Assembly: GCA_903924465.1 (NCBI GenBank)
Contig: CAIYBN010000051.1
Location: 1 to 64,000 of the forward strand
Reading direction: 5' to 3'
DNA from: an uncultured Myxococcales bacterium
GTDB lineage: Bacteria > Myxococcota_A > UBA9042
Length of the DNA: 64,000 bases
In this document: one piece after another, positions 57,195-64,000 of the stretch
How positions within the stretch are numbered: the first letter of the stretch is position 1
Layout: the number at the start of each line of letters is the position of its first letter
Notes under the pieces: model-generated
The model's database searches: none
The model's input: only the letters and a program-made list of their open reading frames with translations
What the model was told of the DNA's origin: nothing
Position numbers and translations under genes: made by a program

Positions 57195-58904
57195 ATGGAC
57201 CCAGGAAGCCTCGTGTCGCCAGTTGCCCCGCAGATTGAACCCGTGGCCGATGACATCACCGTGGCCGACTACCTCGTGACCCGCCTGCGCCAGATGGGCG
57301 TGGATCATTTGTTTGGTGTGCCAGGAGATTTTGTTCTGGGTTTCTTGAATCAGGTTCTGAAGAGTGACCTGCAATTCGTCGGTACCTGCAACGAACTCAA
57401 CGCCGCCTACGCTGCGGACGGATATGCGCGCATTCGCGGCATCGGTGCATTTGCTTCGACGTTTGGCGTGGGCGAACTGAGTGCGCTGAACGGCGTCGCC
57501 GGTGCGTTTGCCGAGAAAATCCCGGTTGTCGTCATCACCGGCTCGCCAGCGACCGCGCATTTTCGCAAGCGTCCGCTGCTGCATCACACACTCGGGGATT
57601 ACCAGATTCCACTGCGGATGTACGAGCACATTACCGCTGCGTCGACGCAGTTGGCGACTGCGGCCACCGCGCCGGCGGAAATCGACCGCGTGCTGTCGGC
57701 GTGCGTTGCCCACCAACGGCCGGTGTACATCAGCCTCCCCGCGGACGTCGTGCTGATGAAATGCCGGCGTCCCGGCGCGTTTGCCTGGCCAACGCCCGCT
57801 CCGAGCGACCCTCTGGCGCTGCGCGAGGCGGTCCGGGAAGCGCGGGACATGCTCCTCGCAGCCAAAGCGCCGGTTGTCGTCGGTGGCGTGGAACTGATCC
57901 GTTACAAGCTGGAGGCCGAATTCGCCGAGCTTCTCGCCAAGACCGGTCTTTCGTTTGTCACCATGATGCTCGGCAAGGGCGTGCTGTCCGAGCAGCACCC
58001 GCAGTATCTGGGCTTGTTCGAAGGCGACCGAAGCCGTGAAGCCGTGCGCACACGCGTCACCGAGGCGGACTGCATCCTGGAGCTGGGCGCGTGGATGACC
58101 GACTTCAACACCGGCGGCTTTACGACCCACCTGGACGACGCGCGGACGATTTGCGCCAGCCTGCGGTCGGTCAAGATTCGCCACCATACGTATGAGGACG
58201 TCCACCTGACGGATTTCCTGCGCGAGCTGACGGTATCGCTGAACCGCGTGGATCCGCTGGTGCCGACGATCCATTCAGCGCCGGAGGAGCACGCGCCCGT
58301 GCCGACGTTTGAGCCAGTCCTGGCGCGTCCGCTGACCACGGAGCGCTTCTTTGACCGGGTGAGTCAGTTCTTGGCCGATCAGTCCATTGTCATTGCCGAA
58401 ACTGGCGTGTCCCTGTTCTGCGCCGCCGAGATGCGCTTGCCTGAGGGCGCAACGTTCATCGGCCAGACGTTCTACGGCTCCATCGGCTACACGGTCGGCG
58501 CGACGCTGGGCGCAGGCATGGCGGCGCCCGACCGGCGGGTCGTCTTGTTCGTCGGTGACGGCGCGTTCCAGATGACGTGCCAGGACCTCTCGACGATGAT
58601 CCGCCAGGCGCAGAAACCCATCATTTTCCTGCTCAACAACGACGGCTACACGATTGAGCGGGTCATCAGCGACCATTTCTACAACGACATTCCGCCCTGG
58701 CAGTACCACAAGCTGCTGGAAGTCTTTGGCGGCGGCTTGGCGCTGGACGTGCGGACGGAAGGCGACCTGGAGGACGCGCTGGAGCAGGCGGCGTCGGCGG
58801 AAGGCGTGGTGTTTGTCGAGGTGCACACGGGCCGGCTCGATTGTTCGGAGTCCCTGCGCGAGGCCGGTCGGTCGATGGCCGAGACGAATCAGCTCGATGG
58901 GTGA
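57195..58904 (+). CDS. Thiamine-diphosphate-dependent 2-oxoacid decarboxylase (pyruvate/indolepyruvate type)
   Basis: A 569-residue decarboxylase. Cofactor glutamate in CNELNAAYAADGYAR, the paired catalytic His in RKRPLLHHTLGDY and the thiamine motif GDGAFQMTCQDL to LLNNDGYTIE are all present, as in pyruvate and indolepyruvate decarboxylases. The substrate may be pyruvate, indolepyruvate, phenylpyruvate or branched 2-oxoacids; the sequence does not decide. The ATG lacks a ribosome site; a GTG at 57213 preceded by AGGAAG is an attractive alternative start. An alcohol dehydrogenase follows after 304 bases. Confidence 0.88.
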   Translation: MDPGSLVSPVAPQIEPVADDITVADYLVTRLRQMGVDHLFGVPGDFVLGFLNQVLKSDLQFVGTCNELNAAYAADGYARIRGIGAFASTFGVGELSALNGVAGAFAEKIPVVVITGSPATAHFRKRPLLHHTLGDYQIPLRMYEHITAASTQLATAATAPAEIDRVLSACVAHQRPVYISLPADVVLMKCRRPGAFAWPTPAPSDPLALREAVREARDMLLAAKAPVVVGGVELIRYKLEAEFAELLAKTGLSFVTMMLGKGVLSEQHPQYLGLFEGDRSREAVRTRVTEADCILELGAWMTDFNTGGFTTHLDDARTICASLRSVKIRHHTYEDVHLTDFLRELTVSLNRVDPLVPTIHSAPEEHAPVPTFEPVLARPLTTERFFDRVSQFLADQSIVIAETGVSLFCAAEMRLPEGATFIGQTFYGSIGYTVGATLGAGMAAPDRRVVLFVGDGAFQMTCQDLSTMIRQAQKPIIFLLNNDGYTIERVISDHFYNDIPPWQYHKLLEVFGGGLALDVRTEGDLEDALEQAASAEGVVFVEVHTGRLDCSESLREAGRSMAETNQLDG

Positions 58905-59208
58905 GCAGGCGCGCAACAATCCGGTGCTTGGTGAGTTGGATCGGGTTTCGGGACGCTCCGTCTGCGCGTCCGCTCGCCCGACAACGCGGCGCCGCGGTCC
59001 GGCCGGCTCGGGGCGCGCGTGGCGACCTTCCGGTCGCACTTTGCCTCCGTGGGGCTCGGGCCCGCGCACGGAAGTGCGCAACTCCCACACAACTGCTGGT
59101 CGCGGTGCGCCGCCGCGCTGCTCGTTCGGCGCGGCCCTGAACGCACGCGTTCCGAAACCACCTGCCCCAAGCAACTAACCCACCGCCAACCACCCGCCGG
59201 AGCCCCCC
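58905..59208 (+). other. Gene-free spacer between decarboxylase and alcohol dehydrogenase
   Basis: About 300 very GC-rich bases. Short open frames exist on both strands but none has a ribosome site or a protein pattern, and they end in the neighbouring gene. No clear terminator or promoter was recognised, so the two neighbouring genes may still share a transcript. Confidence 0.4.
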
Positions 59209-60276
59209 ATGACCACGATGCACGCCCTTGTCTACCACGGCCCGAACCACGTCGCGTGGGAGGAGAAGCCCAAGCCGAAGATCCGCGAGGCGACGGACGC
59301 CATCGTCCGCATCACGACGACGACGCTCTGCGGCACGGACTTGCACATTCTCAAAGGCGACGTCGCGGGCGTGACCGACGGGCGCATTCTCGGTCACGAA
59401 GGCGTCGGCATCGTCGAGGAAACCGGCGACAGCGTCACGGGGATTCGCCCCGGGGATCGTGTCGTCGTCACCGTCGTCAGCGCGTGCGGCAAATGCGCGT
59501 TCTGCCGCAAGGGTCTGCGCGCCCACTGCGCGCACGGCGGCTGGCTGCTGGGCAACACCATCGACGGCACGCAGGCCGAGTATGTGCGGATTCCGTTCGC
59601 CGACAATAGTCTGTATTTGCTCGATCCCCAGCTCGAGGAGGAGACGGCGGTGATGCTCAGTTGCAGTCTGCCAACCGGCATGGAGTGCGGCACCCGCAGT
59701 GGCAACGTCCAGCCGGGTGACGTGCTGGCCATCGTGGGCGCTGGACCGGTGGGCCTCGCGACGCTTCTGACCGCGCGACTCTACTCGCCCGCGGAAATCT
59801 TCGTCATCGACCTGGACGACAACCGGCTTCAGGTGGCCCGTACCTTGGGAGCCACGCACGTCGTCAACAGCAGCGACGGCAAAGCGGCGGAACGCGTGAG
59901 GGCGCTGACCCATGGCATGGGCGTGGACGTGGCAATCGAAGCCGTCGGCATCGCAGACACGTTTGCCATCTGCCAGGCGATCCTCGCTCCCGGCGGACGC
60001 ATCGCCAACGTCGGCGTCCACGGCAAGCCGGTCGAGCTGCAGCTGCAGCGGCTGTGGAACGCCAACCTGACGCTCACGACGCGGCTGGTCGACGGTGAAT
60101 CCACGCCGGTCCTGATGCAGCTGTTGCGAAGTGGACAGCTCGCGCCGCAGAGCCTGGTGAGCCACCGGTTCGCGCTGCCGGACATCCTGCAGGCCTATGA
60201 CACCTTTGGCGACGCCGCGAAGCATCGCGCACTCAAGGTGGTCCTGCGGGCATCGGCCCACGCAATGCGCACTTGA
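59209..60276 (+). CDS. Zinc-dependent medium-chain alcohol dehydrogenase
   Basis: A 355-residue NAD(P) enzyme. Catalytic zinc ligands lie in LCGTDLHIL and GHEGVGIV; the four structural zinc Cys are in CGKCAFCRKGLRAHC; the cofactor loop is VGAGPVGLATLL with an acidic IDLDDNRL that favours NAD. It could reduce the aldehyde produced by the decarboxylase upstream, forming a short alcohol-producing route, or act on another alcohol. GGAG six bases before the ATG; a Met three codons later is a less likely start. Confidence 0.9.
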   Translation: MTTMHALVYHGPNHVAWEEKPKPKIREATDAIVRITTTTLCGTDLHILKGDVAGVTDGRILGHEGVGIVEETGDSVTGIRPGDRVVVTVVSACGKCAFCRKGLRAHCAHGGWLLGNTIDGTQAEYVRIPFADNSLYLLDPQLEEETAVMLSCSLPTGMECGTRSGNVQPGDVLAIVGAGPVGLATLLTARLYSPAEIFVIDLDDNRLQVARTLGATHVVNSSDGKAAERVRALTHGMGVDVAIEAVGIADTFAICQAILAPGGRIANVGVHGKPVELQLQRLWNANLTLTTRLVDGESTPVLMQLLRSGQLAPQSLVSHRFALPDILQAYDTFGDAAKHRALKVVLRASAHAMRT

Positions 60277-60357
60277 CGGTTGCCGCGTTCCCCGCCACGG
60301 TAGCGCCGCTCGCGGGGAGCACCGGCTGGGCGCACGCCCGCCACAAGGGCGACGACT

Positions 60358-61320
60358 ATGCGAAAATGGCTTGGATGGAGTTTGGCACTGGCAGTTTCAG
60401 CCTGTGGCACGAACGCAACGACGACAGCGGATGCGACGGCGAGTGACGATGCGGCATTGGCGTCCGACGTCACGAGTACCGACGCGGCAGCCGGAACGGA
60501 CGCGGTGTCCCTGCCCGCGCCGCACACAGATACGCTCGGCGGCGCGCGCCCGGTGACGGTGACCGTGCCGGACGCTTGGACGCCGGAGAAGAAATGGCCG
60601 CTGGTTCTCGTGCTGCACGGTTATGGCGCGAGCGGCGCGGTGCAAAGTGCGTTCCTCGGCGTGGAAGCCCGCGCGACGCAGTTCGGTTATGTGACGCTGG
60701 CACCCGACGGCACGCGCGATCCGACCGGCAACCTGTTCTGGAACGCCACGCCCGCGTGCTGCGACTTCGGCCACGTGGACATTGACGACGTCGCCTACCT
60801 GACCGGGCTCATCGACGACGCGATTGCCAAGCTCGCCGTCGACCCCGCGCGCGTGTACGTGGTCGGTCACTCCAATGGCGGCTTCATGGCGTACCGCTTG
60901 GCTTGTGAGAAGTCGGCGAAGATCAATGCCATCGCGGTCATCGCCGGTGCCACGGACATGGATCCCAAGGCATGCATCAACCCCAAGCCGGTCAATCTCC
61001 TGCACATCCACGGCACCAGCGACGCGACGATTGCCTACAACGGCGGGACCATCGAAGGCGGGCAATTTCCCAGCGCCCAGGAGAGCATCGGCCAGTGGCT
61101 GACGCGCGATGCCTGCGACGTGACGCCGACCAGCGCCGGCCAAAGCGACTTTGACATGGTCGTCGACGGCGCGGAGACCACGCGGCTGCAGTATCCGAAC
61201 TGCCCGAACGGCCTGGCGGTCGAGCACTGGAAGATGGTGGGGAGTGGGCATATTCCGGCGTTTACGGATGAGTTTCGGGATGCCTTGGCGGCGTGGATGG
61301 TCGCACGGGTCCGGCCGTAG
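60358..61320 (+). CDS. Exported esterase lipoprotein (polyhydroxybutyrate-depolymerase/feruloyl-esterase-like)
   Basis: A 320-residue lipoprotein: MRKWLGWSLALAVSACG lipobox, Asp/Ala/Thr linker, then an esterase domain with WPLVLVLHGYGASGAVQS, nucleophile elbow VVGHSNGGFMAYRLA, acid in HIHGTSDATI and terminal His in GSGHIPAF. Cys pairs (ATPACCDF and DACDVTP) fit this LpqC-like family. It should hydrolyse esters outside the cell membrane; the exact substrate is not shown. AGGG precedes the ATG. A strong terminator follows the stop by 40 bases. Confidence 0.87.
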   Translation: MRKWLGWSLALAVSACGTNATTTADATASDDAALASDVTSTDAAAGTDAVSLPAPHTDTLGGARPVTVTVPDAWTPEKKWPLVLVLHGYGASGAVQSAFLGVEARATQFGYVTLAPDGTRDPTGNLFWNATPACCDFGHVDIDDVAYLTGLIDDAIAKLAVDPARVYVVGHSNGGFMAYRLACEKSAKINAIAVIAGATDMDPKACINPKPVNLLHIHGTSDATIAYNGGTIEGGQFPSAQESIGQWLTRDACDVTPTSAGQSDFDMVVDGAETTRLQYPNCPNGLAVEHWKMVGSGHIPAFTDEFRDALAAWMVARVRP

Positions 61321-61360
61321 GCCGGGGGGATGCGGGGCCGGCGCCGCAGGCGCGCCGGAT

Positions 61361-61387
61361 GCGAGAGAAACCGTAGGTTTCTCTCGC
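61361..61387 (+). terminator. Strong hairpin terminator after the esterase
   Basis: Perfect twelve-base arms GCGAGAGAAACC and GGTTTCTCTCGC around a three-base GTA loop, followed by GCTCTCTTCCTTTT. It lies 40 bases after the esterase stop and reads as an intrinsic terminator. Confidence 0.75.
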
Positions 61388-61631
61388 GCTCTCTTCCTTT
61401 TGGGCGTGGATGTTTCGAGAGATGGGGTCGGCGCGGGGGAGCGCGCCCTGACTGGGCGTGCGAGTGAGCTTTTGCCTGCGCTTCGCTTCGGCAAATCGGT
61501 GCCCACGCCGCAGCGGAGTTTTGGGGGGCGGGGAGCTTGCTTGGGCGGGAGTCTGGGAGCGGGAGTGGGACTGGGGTCTTCGGGTTTGGCGGGCTTGAGT
61601 CGTTTGGTGGGTGAGCGGTCTCGGAATGGCG

Positions 61632-61909
61632 TTTCGCACGGTCCAGCGGTCGTCTCGCAGCGTCCAGAGGTTGTCCCGCAGCGTCCAGAGGTTGTCCCGC
61701 AGCGTCCAGAGGTTGTCCCGCAGCGTCCAGAGGTCGTCCTGCACCGTCCAGCGGGCGTCCCGCATCGTCCAGAGGTCGTCCCGCAGCGTCCGCGGGTCGT
61801 CCCGCATCGTCCAGAGGTCGTCCCGCATCGTCCAGAGGTCGTCCCGCAGCGTCCAGAGGTCGTCCCGCAGCGTCCAGAGGTCGTCCCGCACCGCCCGCGG
61901 ACCGTCCCG
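61632..61909. repeat. 21-bp minisatellite, 13 copies
   Basis: The word GTCC (mostly GTCCAG) recurs from 61641 at an exact 21-base step thirteen times, with no insertions or deletions but many substitutions. The unit reads as the heptad LRDDLWT on the minus strand and as PQRPEVV on the plus strand, and frames stay open on both strands. On the minus strand an ATG at 61912 could start such a heptad protein, but it would run on into the esterase gene and lacks a clear ribosome site. The preserved phase could mean past or present coding, or simply recent expansion. Confidence 0.75.
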
Positions 61910-61971
61910 CATTCACCACGGGATTCTTCCCCGAAACGTCCCAGCCAATGAATTGGCGCGCTATCATTGCC

Positions 61972-61991
61972 GTGCCTGCCTACACAGGCAC
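61972..61991. other. Hairpin in gene-free region
   Basis: Perfect seven-base arms GTGCCTG and CAGGCAC around six bases. No T run follows, so it is not an ordinary terminator. Confidence 0.4.
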
Positions 61992-62070
61992 CGCGCGGCC
62001 GCAGAGGTGGTGGTCGTCGATGCGCACGTGTGAAGCCAGGCGCGAGATCGGGGTGATGTGAGGCCTGACG

Positions 62071-62092
62071 GCAGCCCGCGTAGGCGGGCTGC
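62071..62092. other. Strong hairpin in gene-free region
   Basis: Perfect nine-base arms GCAGCCCGC and GCGGGCTGC around a GTAG loop, about 220 bases before the Cys-rich lipoprotein gene. It has no following T run. It could be part of a leader RNA or a repeat element. Confidence 0.45.
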
Positions 62093-62315
62093 GCAATGGT
62101 CGCCCGCCGTTTTCAACGGCTGGGTTGTTGGGTCTGCTCCGCCAATGCGGTCTACGAAACGTTTTGCGAAAATCCGTGTGTAGATGGGCCCGTGATCCAT
62201 TCGCCGCTCCAGAATCCCCTTGACTTGCAATCCCCCGACACCGAAAATCCTTCACGAACAAGCGGCTTGTCCAGCCCTTCTTGGCGGACCAACGGCTCGT
62301 GCGGTGGGGTGAGTG

Positions 62316-64000
62316 ATGCGTGATCTCCTGGCCTGTGGGCGTGGTCTGTTGGCGTTGCGTGGGGCTTCTGTCGCGGCGTTGGTCGTTTGGCTGGCGGCGT
62401 GTGGCGACCCGACGACGGTGGTGACGGGCGATCCGGACGCCGTCGCTGGCGCGACTGACGTCAGCGTGCAGACACCCGATGTGGACGTCGTTGACGTGCC
62501 CGAGGTCGCGGCGCTTGAGGTCGACGGGGGGGGGGCCGGACGAAATCGGCGTGGATGCGCTTGACGCGCCTGATGCGCCCGACGTAGCGGATGCACCCGA
62601 CGCGGTCGTGCTGGATGTTCTCGACGCCACGCCCGATGCACCGGATGTGGCCGTCGATGCCGCGCCGGACGCGGATGCGCAGACGGACGCCGGGACGGCG
62701 GAGGTTGCGGATGCGCTGACCGAGCAGGACGCCGACGCGACGATCGACACCGCGGATGCCGCCGCGCCGGGAACCGATGCCGCAGCACCCGATGCCAGCG
62801 ATGCCGACGACATTGCCGCGGGCACCGATGCCGTTGTGGCGTGCGATCCAGCGGCCTGCCCCACGGCCAGCGACCTGTGCCACGTCGCGGTCTGCAACAC
62901 GGACAACACCTGCGGTTTCGGCCTCGCCACCGACGGCACGGTCTGCAACGACGGCGACGCCTGTACCACGGACGCGTGTGCGAGCGGCGCCTGTGTCGGC
63001 GCGAAGCAAAGCTGCAACGACGGCAATGCTTGCACGGACGACACGTGCAACTCGGCCAGCGGGTGCGTGTTTATGCCCAACGCCGCCACCTGCGACGACA
63101 GCAACGCTTGCACGTTTGGCGACGCCTGCACCGCCACCGTTTGCCTGCCCGGCACTGTGACCGCCTGCAACGACGACACGGTCTGCACCAGCGACAGCTG
63201 CAACCCGACTTCAGGCTGTGTCCACGCGCCGAACGATGTCACGTGCACGGACGACAACGCGTGCACCGTCGGCGAAGCGTGCAGCAAGGGCCTCTGCCAG
63301 GGCGCGCTGTTTGCCGATTGCAACGACACCAACCCGTGCACCGAGGACAGCTGCGATCCCGCGAGTGGCTGCAGCCACGAGCTGAACGCCAAGACCTGCG
63401 ACGACAGCCAGCCTTGCACCAACGATGGCTGCGACCCCATCAAGGGCTGCGTGCACCTGCCGAACAGCGCGACGTGCACGGACGGCAACGCCTGCACCGT
63501 CGGCGAAGCGTGCAGCAAGGGCCTCTGCCAGGGCGCGCTGTTTGCCGTGTGCAACGACGCCAACCCGTGCACCGACGATAGCTGCGATCCCGCGAGCGGC
63601 TGCGTCTACGCGCAGACCAGCAAGAGCTGCGACGATGGCAACGCCTGCACGACCGCGGATGTGTGCACGGCGGGCACGTGCATCGGCGGCGCGGCGCCGG
63701 ATTGCGTGGACACCAACCTGTGCACCGACGACGGCTGCGACCCCAACAAGGGCTGCGTCCATCTCAACAATACCGTACCGTGCGACGACAAGAGCGTCTG
63801 CACCGTCGGCGACGTGTGCAGCAATGGCTCCTGCAAATCCGGCCCGCCGCTCGATTGCGACGACAAGAATCCGTGCACCGGGGACGCCTGCTCCAACGGC
63901 TGCTACCACTATCCCATCTCCGGCGTGTGCAGCGACGGCAATCCCTGCACGTCCGGCGACCTGTGCCAGAACGGCTCCTGCGCCAGCGGTTCGGCGTACG
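62316..64000 (+). CDS. Cys-rich repeat lipoprotein, frame broken at a poly-G run, cut by the window edge
   Basis: A surface lipoprotein of the MopE/Cys-rich repeat style. MRDLLACGRG to VVWLAACGDP gives signal peptide and lipobox, then Asp-rich sequence. In the given sequence ten G at 62526-62535 shift the frame and a stop follows at 62562; with nine G the frame would run on through PDEIGVDALDAPDAPDVADAPD into about 450 residues open to the edge. That part is a chain of Cys-rich modules (for example CNDGNACTDDTC and CDPASGC), about 40 residues each. Coding style, the Asp-rich linker and Cys spacing continue across the break, so it was one gene. GGGGTG precedes the ATG; a GTG one codon earlier is possible. 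Confidence 0.72.
63238..63603 (+). repeat. Internal duplication in the Cys-rich lipoprotein gene
   Basis: About 135 bases at 63238-63372 recur at 63469-63603 (231 bases, or 77 codons, apart) with only scattered changes. Both encode ACTVGEACSKGLCQGALFA and end in SCDPASGC. The high identity implies a recent duplication or gene conversion between modules. Confidence 0.8.

Larger units (their letters stand above)
61388..62315. other. Gene-free region of about 0.9 kb
   Basis: No gene can be supported. The area holds a purine-rich plus strand (61500-61600), a 21-bp minisatellite and two short hairpins, each listed on its own. Long open frames cross the minisatellite in several frames on both strands, but only because its unit is a multiple of three without stops; none has a signal peptide, a good start or a recognised domain. 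Confidence 0.5.

Noticed and set aside
61632-61909. CRISPR array
   Set aside because: The 21-base units are contiguous with no unique spacers and no cas genes are near.
61262-61912. Minus-strand heptad-repeat gene across the minisatellite
   Set aside because: Several frames are open over the same repeat, no good ribosome site is seen and it would overlap the esterase end; kept only as a repeat.

Overview
The window looks like chromosomal DNA from a high-GC Gram-negative bacterium, most probably a member of the Myxococcota (old Deltaproteobacteria). This is inferred from the gene types. At least ten genes encode lipoproteins with a clear lipobox, and most of those continue into Asp/Ala-rich linkers; several then run into Cys-rich repeat, von Willebrand A, alpha/beta-hydrolase or tail-collar-like domains. 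That surface-protein style, together with outer-membrane barrels, Liv transport, PutA, TerC and GGDEF proteins, fits free-living Myxococcota. No rRNA, tRNA, CRISPR array, phage or transposase gene was seen.

Layout. 1-477 is gene-free and holds an interspersed repeat and a 42-bp tandem repeat. 478-2416 carries an envelope protein, a lipoprotein and a small Cys-rich protein. 2509-8004 is a complete branched-chain amino acid ABC operon (livJHMGF), whose LivG carries two membrane-spanning insertions. 8177-13093 holds four lipoproteins (Cys-rich, vWA, hydrolase, small). 13258-18383 has a split iron-sulfur L-serine dehydratase divergent from a one-piece glycine decarboxylase P protein and a DnaQ-like exonuclease. 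18384-20778 encodes an acyltransferase, an INSIG-like membrane protein and a barrel protein. 20992-24638 pairs an aldehyde dehydrogenase with a GMC alcohol oxidase, converging on a repeat. 24740-27668 is a deaminase - terC - rsmG/spoU-fusion operon. 27850-32544 is the threonine operon thrA-thrB-thrC. 32732-45122 mixes an acyl-CoA dehydrogenase, two large lipoproteins, a diguanylate cyclase, a DUF1517 protein, a copper ATPase, a rhomboid and an unknown membrane protein. 45135-51494 has putA, a GreA/B-like factor and a GT-C-type membrane protein. 51498-57005 is a divergent arsenic resistance locus (arsR-arsA-arsC one way, arsD-thioredoxins-ccdA-acr3 the other). 57195-61320 has a thiamine-dependent 2-oxoacid decarboxylase, a zinc alcohol dehydrogenase and a secreted esterase. 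61321-62315 is gene-free with a terminator, a 21-bp minisatellite and two hairpins. A Cys-rich lipoprotein gene, frame-broken at a run of ten G, runs off the right edge.

How the parts work together. Amino acid turnover dominates: uptake of branched-chain amino acids, breakdown of serine, glycine and proline, and synthesis of threonine from aspartate. The arsenic locus shows two oppositely facing promoters with the same TTGACA - N16/17 - TATCGT form, each with its -10 box lying in an inverted repeat that is a likely ArsR site. It adds a thiol relay (two thioredoxins plus a CcdA-like membrane carrier) to ArsA, ArsD, ArsC and Acr3.

The observations most worth following are the LivG protein with membrane insertions, a three-copy intergenic repeat with a co-varying hairpin that ends genes, the bacterial INSIG-like protein, the RsmG-SpoU fusion, the mirrored ars promoters and the poly-G frame break.
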